From an uncultured Clostridia bacterium (GTDB lineage: Bacteria; Bacillota; Clostridia; Oscillospirales; Oscillospiraceae): a stretch of 10,698 nucleotides of DNA. The position numbers and the translations under genes were made by a program. The stretch covers positions 1-10,698 of the forward strand of contig CAMFZO010000033.1 in NCBI GenBank assembly GCA_946006895.1, written 5' to 3'. A model generated the notes under the pieces. The model was not told the DNA's origin, searched no databases, and saw only the letters and a list, made by a program, of their open reading frames with translations. Position 1 is the stretch's first letter. Each line of letters starts with the position of its first letter. Shown piece by piece: positions 6,345 to 10,698 of this stretch.

Positions 6345-7508
6345 CTATTCCGCCGCACATTCCTTCAGAACGGTCACGGCTTGTTTTAATAAATCCATGG
6401 GGATATTCAGGGCGGGAAGCAGGCGGATGTTGTCCTTGGCGATAGTGACCAGGACGCCCTTTTGCAGGGCAAGCTCCGCAAATTCACGGGCGGGCTTCTG
6501 GATCTCCAAGCCCAGCATCAGGCCCATGCCGTTGACGGCGGTGATGCCTTCCGCGCCGCGCAGAGCTTCTACGATATAGGCCGAACGCTCCCGCACACCG
6601 GCCAGAAGCGCTTCGTCAAGGCGGCTCAGGATATTCACACCGCCGGCACAGCTGACGGGATTGCCGCCAAAGGTGGAGCCATGGTCGCCGGGCTGCAGCA
6701 CGTCGGCGACCCGCTTGCCCAAAATAGCCGCGCCGATGGGAAGTCCGCCGCCCAGGCCCTTTGCCGTGGTAACCACATCGGGCTGCAGGCCGTAGTTCAT
6801 ATAGCCGTAGAGCTGCCCACTGCGGCCGTTGCCCAGCTGCACCTCGTCGCACATCAGAAGCAGGTCGTGCTCCCCGGCCACCTCACGCAGGGTGTCGGCA
6901 AAGTCCTGGCCAATGGGCATAACGCCGCCCTCACCCTGGACGCACTCAAACAGGATCGCGGCGCATTGATTCTGCGTCACCAGTTTTTCCAGCCCAGCCT
7001 TGTCGCCCACCTCGGCATAGAGGAAGCCTTCCGGCAGGGGGCGGTAGTCCCGGTGGTACTTTTCCTGGCCTGTCGCCGCCAGAGTGGCAAGGGTTCGTCC
7101 GTGGAAGCTCTTTTTCAGCGTGACGATATTGTAATACTCCGCGCCCTTGTGCTCCGCAGCCCATTTGCGCGCCACCTTGATGGCGCACTCGTTGGACTCA
7201 GCGCCGGAATTGGCGAAAAACACCCGTTCCATGCCCGTGCGCTGGCAGAGCATCTGCGCAAGCCGTGCCACGGGGGCGGCATAGTATAGATTGGAGCAAT
7301 GCTGGAATTTGCCCAACTGCTCCGTCACTGCCGCCTTCCACGGCTCGTCGTTGAGGCCGAAGCAGTTGACGGCAATACCGCTGCCCAGGTCGATGTACTG
7401 TTTTCCATCGCTGCCCTCGATCAGGGAGCCTTTTCCGCTGACGAATTCCAGTGGGAAGCGGTTGTAGGTGTGGGCAACGTACCGGGAATCGGTTTCAAAT
7501 GTATTCAT
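6345..7508 (-). CDS. argD: Acetylornithine aminotransferase
   Basis: ArgD is a pyridoxal-phosphate aminotransferase of class III that converts N-acetylglutamate semialdehyde to N-acetylornithine with glutamate. The protein has 387 residues. Visible motifs are NSGAESNECAIKVARKW (cofactor phosphate), KSFHGRTLATLAATG, ECVQGEGGV, DEVQLGNGRSG with cofactor Asp221, and TTAKGLGGGLPIGA with Schiff-base Lys250. The 29-residue Asp-Lys spacing is standard. Class III members overlap in specificity (ornithine or succinylornithine aminotransferases); argF immediately downstream makes ArgD the best reading. The frame stays open to an ATG at 7604, but that lies upstream of the promoter. The ATG at 7508 has GGAGG six bases upstream. 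No other arg genes (argC, argJ, argB) are in the window. Confidence 0.93.
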   Translation of the reverse strand: MNTFETDSRYVAHTYNRFPLEFVSGKGSLIEGSDGKQYIDLGSGIAVNCFGLNDEPWKAAVTEQLGKFQHCSNLYYAAPVARLAQMLCQRTGMERVFFANSGAESNECAIKVARKWAAEHKGAEYYNIVTLKKSFHGRTLATLAATGQEKYHRDYRPLPEGFLYAEVGDKAGLEKLVTQNQCAAILFECVQGEGGVMPIGQDFADTLREVAGEHDLLLMCDEVQLGNGRSGQLYGYMNYGLQPDVVTTAKGLGGGLPIGAAILGKRVADVLQPGDHGSTFGGNPVSCAGGVNILSRLDEALLAGVRERSAYIVEALRGAEGITAVNGMGLMLGLEIQKPAREFAELALQKGVLVTIAKDNIRLLPALNIPMDLLKQAVTVLKECAAE

Positions 7509-7514
7509 TGTATG

Positions 7515-7519
7515 CCTCC
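7515..7519 (-). promoter_or_regulatory. Ribosome binding site of argD
   Basis: GGAGG lies six bases before the ATG at 7508 and fixes that start against a longer open frame. Confidence 0.75.
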
Positions 7520-7569
7520 GCTGGCTGAAAGAATCGGGAAAGCAGCTTCCCACAGCCCGCGACATCGTC

Positions 7570-7598
7570 ATTATAACGAAAACGCGCACCCGGGTCAA
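7570..7598 (-). promoter_or_regulatory. Sigma-A-type promoter of argD-argF with two dyads
   Basis: On the minus strand TTGACC (7598-7593), a 17-base spacer and a perfect TATAAT (7575-7570) form a near-consensus promoter, with a leader of about 55 bases. A 13-base near-perfect palindrome (7566-7578, CGTTATAATGACG) is centred on the -10 box. A second dyad (CGCGCA at 7583-7588 with TGCGCG at 7606-7611, and GGG/CCC inside) spans the -35 box. These could be operators; they do not look like the AT-rich ARG box known for ArgR/AhrC. Confidence 0.85.
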
Positions 7599-7658
7599 GC
7601 CCAAATGCGCGTCGTTTCTCCGTTTTGCGGGAGGTTTGTCCCTTTGCTTTGCAAAAAA

Positions 7659-8336
7659 CTAATCCTGCTCCTTTTTGCGGACAAAAAAGACCTTTCCCGC
7701 ACTGTCCACGGTCAAAAGCAGCGTATCCTTCTGCGTACAGTTGCGCTTGCGCAGCTCCGCGTTGACCCAGTTTTCGTCCTTTCCCGTCATCGTCAGGTTG
7801 GTGCTGAGGAGCTTGCCGTCGGAGACCACCGTGACCGGCAGCTCCACCTCCTGGACCTTCTGCCCGGCATCTCTGGCGCTGGCAGGCTGATCCTTGGCAT
7901 AGAGCAGGGTGGAAAGCTGTCCGTTGGTCTCCAAAATGGCGAATTTCACCGTGGAAAGGTCAAAAATATCCTTTTCCCGCAGGTGCATGGTCAATTCGTC
8001 CAGATTGATCCGGGTCCGTTTGAGATTTCTCTCCTGAATTTCGCCGTTCTCGATTAAAATGACTGGCTTGCCGCAGAACAGCTTGCGCACCCGGATGCTG
8101 TGGAGCGTCAAAACCGACATGAGCAGCTCTGCCAGGTACACCAGGCCGATGGGCGCCAGACCGAACCAGACCGACATATTCAGATTTTCGATGGGTATGG
8201 CGGCCAGATTGGCCAGAAGCATCATGACAACGAATTCCGACGGCTCCATCTGGCCGATCTGCCGTTTTCCCAGCAGCCGCAGCACTGCCACCAGGGCGAC
8301 ATAGAACACGATGGTCCGCAGAATACATATCAGCAT
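7659..8336 (-). CDS. DUF421 / YetF-like membrane protein
   Basis: The protein belongs to the DUF421 (YetF/YcaP) family, whose biochemical role is not settled; some Bacillus members are linked to spores. Its 225 residues show the family layout. There are three hydrophobic N-terminal segments at about 4-20, 34-49 and 56-77. The conserved RLLGKRQIGQMEPSEFVV falls between the first two. A soluble C-terminal part begins GKPVILIENGEIQERNLKRTRINLDELTMHLREKDI (about 89-124) and runs on through VKFAILETNGQLST. The frame starts at an ATG at 8342, but GGAGGG is directly against that codon. The ATG at 8336 is six bases from it and is preferred. It is transcribed away from glnN and towards argD, with a 150-base gap that holds the argD promoter, so it is probably a separate single-gene unit. 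No convincing promoter was found for it. Confidence 0.9.
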   Translation of the reverse strand: MLICILRTIVFYVALVAVLRLLGKRQIGQMEPSEFVVMMLLANLAAIPIENLNMSVWFGLAPIGLVYLAELLMSVLTLHSIRVRKLFCGKPVILIENGEIQERNLKRTRINLDELTMHLREKDIFDLSTVKFAILETNGQLSTLLYAKDQPASARDAGQKVQEVELPVTVVSDGKLLSTNLTMTGKDENWVNAELRKRNCTQKDTLLLTVDSAGKVFFVRKKEQD

Positions 8337-8342
8337 AAGCAT

Positions 8343-8348
8343 CCCTCC
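8343..8348 (-). promoter_or_regulatory. Ribosome binding site of the DUF421 gene
   Basis: GGAGGG directly abuts the ATG at 8342 but lies six bases from the ATG at 8336, so it supports the shorter protein. Confidence 0.65.
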
Positions 8349-8480
8349 GCGTGTTAGGATGCCCTACCATTAGTTATTTATTTCAATCATAGAAAATGGC
8401 AAAAGTGTAGTAAAATTGTATAAATTTCCCTTGCAACGAAAAGCAACATTTGTCTACGCCGATGAAATCCGCAAAAATGC

Positions 8481-8509
8481 TTGCAATCTGCGCGAAGATT
8501 TTGTACACT
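8481..8509 (+). promoter_or_regulatory. Possible promoter of glnN
   Basis: TTGCAA (8481-8486), a 17-base spacer and TACACT (8504-8509) match consensus in four of six positions each, and would give a leader of about 23 bases. This is a moderate match only. The 197-base divergent gap (8343-8539) contains other weak candidates, such as TATAAA near 8420, and no recognised riboswitch or GlnR-type box. Confidence 0.4.
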
Positions 8510-8539
8510 GGTATCCTGCAAAGTGTTTGGAGGCGAAAT

Positions 8540-10648
8540 ATGATGAAAATTTCCGACTACTTCGGCGAAAATGTATTTTCCAAGGCTGTTATGCGGGAGC
8601 GTCTGCCCCTTGAGGTATTTGATGAGGTCTGCAGCGTCGAGCAAAACGGCGGCCAGATCTCCATGGCGGCGGCGGACGTGGTCGCCAAGGCCATGATGGA
8701 ATGGGCAATCGAACGGGGCGCGACCCACTATACCCACTGGTTCCTGCCTCTGACCGGCGTCACTGCGGAAAAGCACGACTCTTTCCTGTCCGCGCCCGAC
8801 GCCGACGGCAATGTAATCATGAAGCTGACCGGCAAACAGCTCATTATGGGCGAGCCGGACGCTTCCTCCTTCCCCACCGGCGGACTGCGCGCCACCCATT
8901 ACGCCAGAGGCTATACCGCCTGGGACATCACCTCTCCTGCCTTTGTCAAGGAGATGTCCTGCGGCACGATTTTGTGCATCCCTACGGTCTTTCTCTCCTA
9001 TACCGGCGAGGCACTGGACAACAAGACGCCGCTGCTTCGCTCCATGGAGGCTCTCTCCCAGCAGGCCCTGCGCGTGGTCCGTCTCTTCGGCGACAACGCT
9101 GCGAAAAAGGTGATCCCCTCCGTCGGCGCTGAGCAGGAGTACTTCATCGTGGACCGTGAGAAATATCTCAAGCGCCGAGACCTGATCTACACCGGCAGGA
9201 CTCTTTTCGGCGCTCCCGCCCCCAAAGGTCAGGAGCTGGAGGATCAGTATTTTGGCGTCATCCGGGAGCGCGTCGGCGCCTTTATGGCGGACCTGAACGT
9301 GGAGCTGTGGAAAATGGGCATCACCGCCACCACCCAGCACAATGAGGTGGCCCCGGCGCAGCATGAGTGCGCGCCCATCTATACCTCCTGCAACGTGGCC
9401 GTGGATCACAACCAGCTCACCATGGAGACCATGAAGCGGGTCGCCGGACGTCATGATCTGGTCTGCCTGCTCCATGAAAAGCCCTTTGCCCGGGTCAACG
9501 GCTCCGGCAAGCACAACAACTGGTCCATCGCCACCGACACCGGCGAAAACCTTTTGGAGCCGGGTACCACGCCCAACGACAATCTGCAGTTCCTGCTGAT
9601 CCTCTCGTGCATCATCAAGGCCGTCGACCGCCACGCGGACCTGCTGCGTATGTCCACCGCCTGCGTCGGCAACGATCTCCGTCTGGGCGCTGACGAAGCG
9701 CCTCCCGCCATTATCTCCATTTTCCTCGGCTCTCAGCTGGAGGACGTGGTGGAGCAGATCGTGAAGAACGGCACGGCAGCGGAATGTATCGCCGGCGCTC
9801 AGCTTGACGCCGGTATCTCTACCCTGCCGCGCATCCAACGGGATGCCGCCGACCGCAACCGCACCTCTCCCTTTGCCTTTACCGGCAACAAGTTTGAATT
9901 CCGCATGGTCGGCTCGTCAGACTGCATCGCCAATTCCAACACCGTCCTCAACGCCATCGTCGCCGAGGCTCTGTGTGAGGCGGCGGACGTTCTGGAAACA
10001 AGCGCTGATTTTGCCGCCGAGGCCTGCCGCGTCATCGCGGAAAATCTGCGGGAGCACAGCCGGGTCATCTTCAACGGCAACGGCTACAGCGGCGAATGGG
10101 TCGAGGAGGCTGCAAGACGCGGCCTGCCCAATCTGCCCAGCATGGTCTCCTCCGTGCCCAGCCTGACGACGAAGAAATCCATTAACCTGTTTGAAAAATT
10201 CGGCGTCTTCACCAGGGCGGAGCTGGAGTCCCGCAGCGAGATCATGTATGAGACCTACGCCAAAACGACCTCCATCGAGGCCAGGACCATGGCCCACATG
10301 GCCGCCAAGCACTACACCCCTGCCATCGTGCGCTACATGGCGCGCCTGGGCGACTCCATCTGCAAGGTGCGCAACGCCTGTCCCCAGGCAAGCACCCAGG
10401 TGCAGGAGAAGCTGCTCAGCAAGACCGGCCGCCTTCTGACCCAGGCGGATGAAGCGCTGGAGCATCTGCGCCAGTGCATCGACCAGAGCACCCGTCTGGA
10501 ATGTATGCGCGATGTGGCAAATTATTGTCACGACAGCCTGGTGCCCGCCATGCAGGCTCTGCGCGCGCCCATTGACGAGCTGGAGCTCATCGTGGACAAG
10601 GATCTCTGGCCCGTTCCCACCTACGGCGACCTGATGTTTGAGGTGTAA
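8540..10648 (+). CDS. glnN: Type III glutamine synthetase
   Basis: The enzyme makes glutamine from glutamate, ammonia and ATP. At 702 residues it is far longer than type I enzymes (about 440-470) and matches GSIII of Bacteroides, cyanobacteria and clostridia. Signatures in order: THWFLPLTG and KHDSF, the segment SSFPTGGLRATHYARGYTAWD, GAEQEYFIVD with metal-site Glu198 and Glu200, TTQHNEVAPAQHE, HEKPFARVNGSGKHNNWS (residues 324-328 KHNNW), LRLGADEAPPAI, and DRNRTSPFAFTGNKFEFRMVGSS (from 438). The C-terminal part contains the GSIII-specific helical extension. The frame opens further up at 8450, but GGAGG six bases before the ATG at 8540 and the family N-terminus fix the start; an adjacent ATG at 8543 is the alternative. 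It is transcribed alone and divergently from the DUF421 gene. The type I adenylylation site is not expected in GSIII. Confidence 0.96.
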   Translation: MMKISDYFGENVFSKAVMRERLPLEVFDEVCSVEQNGGQISMAAADVVAKAMMEWAIERGATHYTHWFLPLTGVTAEKHDSFLSAPDADGNVIMKLTGKQLIMGEPDASSFPTGGLRATHYARGYTAWDITSPAFVKEMSCGTILCIPTVFLSYTGEALDNKTPLLRSMEALSQQALRVVRLFGDNAAKKVIPSVGAEQEYFIVDREKYLKRRDLIYTGRTLFGAPAPKGQELEDQYFGVIRERVGAFMADLNVELWKMGITATTQHNEVAPAQHECAPIYTSCNVAVDHNQLTMETMKRVAGRHDLVCLLHEKPFARVNGSGKHNNWSIATDTGENLLEPGTTPNDNLQFLLILSCIIKAVDRHADLLRMSTACVGNDLRLGADEAPPAIISIFLGSQLEDVVEQIVKNGTAAECIAGAQLDAGISTLPRIQRDAADRNRTSPFAFTGNKFEFRMVGSSDCIANSNTVLNAIVAEALCEAADVLETSADFAAEACRVIAENLREHSRVIFNGNGYSGEWVEEAARRGLPNLPSMVSSVPSLTTKKSINLFEKFGVFTRAELESRSEIMYETYAKTTSIEARTMAHMAAKHYTPAIVRYMARLGDSICKVRNACPQASTQVQEKLLSKTGRLLTQADEALEHLRQCIDQSTRLECMRDVANYCHDSLVPAMQALRAPIDELELIVDKDLWPVPTYGDLMFEV

Positions 10649-10652
10649 TACT

Positions 10653-10683
10653 GATTCTTGATTAAAAAGTTTAATCAAGAATC
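10653..10683. repeat. Perfect 14-bp AT-rich palindrome after glnN
   Basis: GATTCTTGATTAAA (10653-10666) and its exact complement (10670-10683) surround a three-base loop, four bases after the glnN stop codon. It could end or protect the glnN transcript. However, the stem is AT-rich and no T-run follows on either strand, so it is not a typical intrinsic terminator. It may be one part of a repeat that continues past the window edge. Confidence 0.65.
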
Positions 10684-10698
10684 CCGTGTGCTGCGCAC

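Noticed and set aside
7509..7604. Longer N-terminus for argD starting at 7604
   Set aside because: It spans the argD promoter; the ATG at 7508 has a strong GGAGG.
8343..8539. Riboswitch or glutamine-sensing RNA upstream of glnN
   Set aside because: Only short repeats of TTGCAA and weak stems are visible; nothing matches a known structured RNA that I can recognise.
8387..9838. Open frame of 483 codons on the minus strand opposite glnN
   Set aside because: It is antisense to the conserved GSIII, shows no recognisable domain, and would run across the glnN upstream region.

Overview
The window looks like ordinary core chromosome of a GC-rich Firmicute, most likely a gut clostridium of the Oscillospiraceae/Ruminococcaceae type. 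This is inferred from the pyrH-frr-uppS-cdsA-dxr order typical of Firmicutes, strong GGAGG ribosome binding sites, sigma-A-like promoters, G/C-rich third codon positions, a type III glutamine synthetase and a YetF-type (DUF421) membrane protein. No sequence search was possible, so the lineage is an inference. The window carries eight complete genes and one partial gene.

Left block (1-3430, minus strand). A compact operon reads right to left: pyrH (UMP kinase), frr (ribosome recycling factor), uppS (undecaprenyl diphosphate synthase), cdsA (CDP-diacylglycerol synthase) and dxr (isoprenoid pathway enzyme, cut by the left edge). pyrH/frr and cdsA/dxr are one base apart, and uppS/cdsA overlap by one base. 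The only gap is frr/uppS. It holds a 164-base imperfect palindrome with terminal inverted repeats, resembling a MITE, whose end supplies the last two bases of the frr stop codon. The operon starts from a clear promoter in front of pyrH.

Middle (3430-5340). glnS (glutaminyl-tRNA synthetase) is divergent from pyrH and has its own near-consensus promoter. A strong bidirectional hairpin terminator separates it from the convergent arginine genes.

Right block (5340-10698). argD and argF form a two-gene minus-strand unit for ornithine/citrulline formation, driven by a near-consensus promoter that carries two dyad symmetries. Upstream lies a minus-strand DUF421/YetF-like membrane protein gene, divergent from glnN (type III glutamine synthetase) on the plus strand. 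A perfect 14-bp AT-rich palindrome follows glnN near the window edge.

Functionally the window joins pyrimidine nucleotide supply, translation recycling, lipid carrier and phospholipid synthesis with glutamine and arginine metabolism. I see no defence system, CRISPR array, phage, tRNA or rRNA gene. The most unusual items are non-coding: the palindromic element inside the core operon, the dyads over the arg promoter, and the mirrored sequences at the pyrH/glnS promoters.
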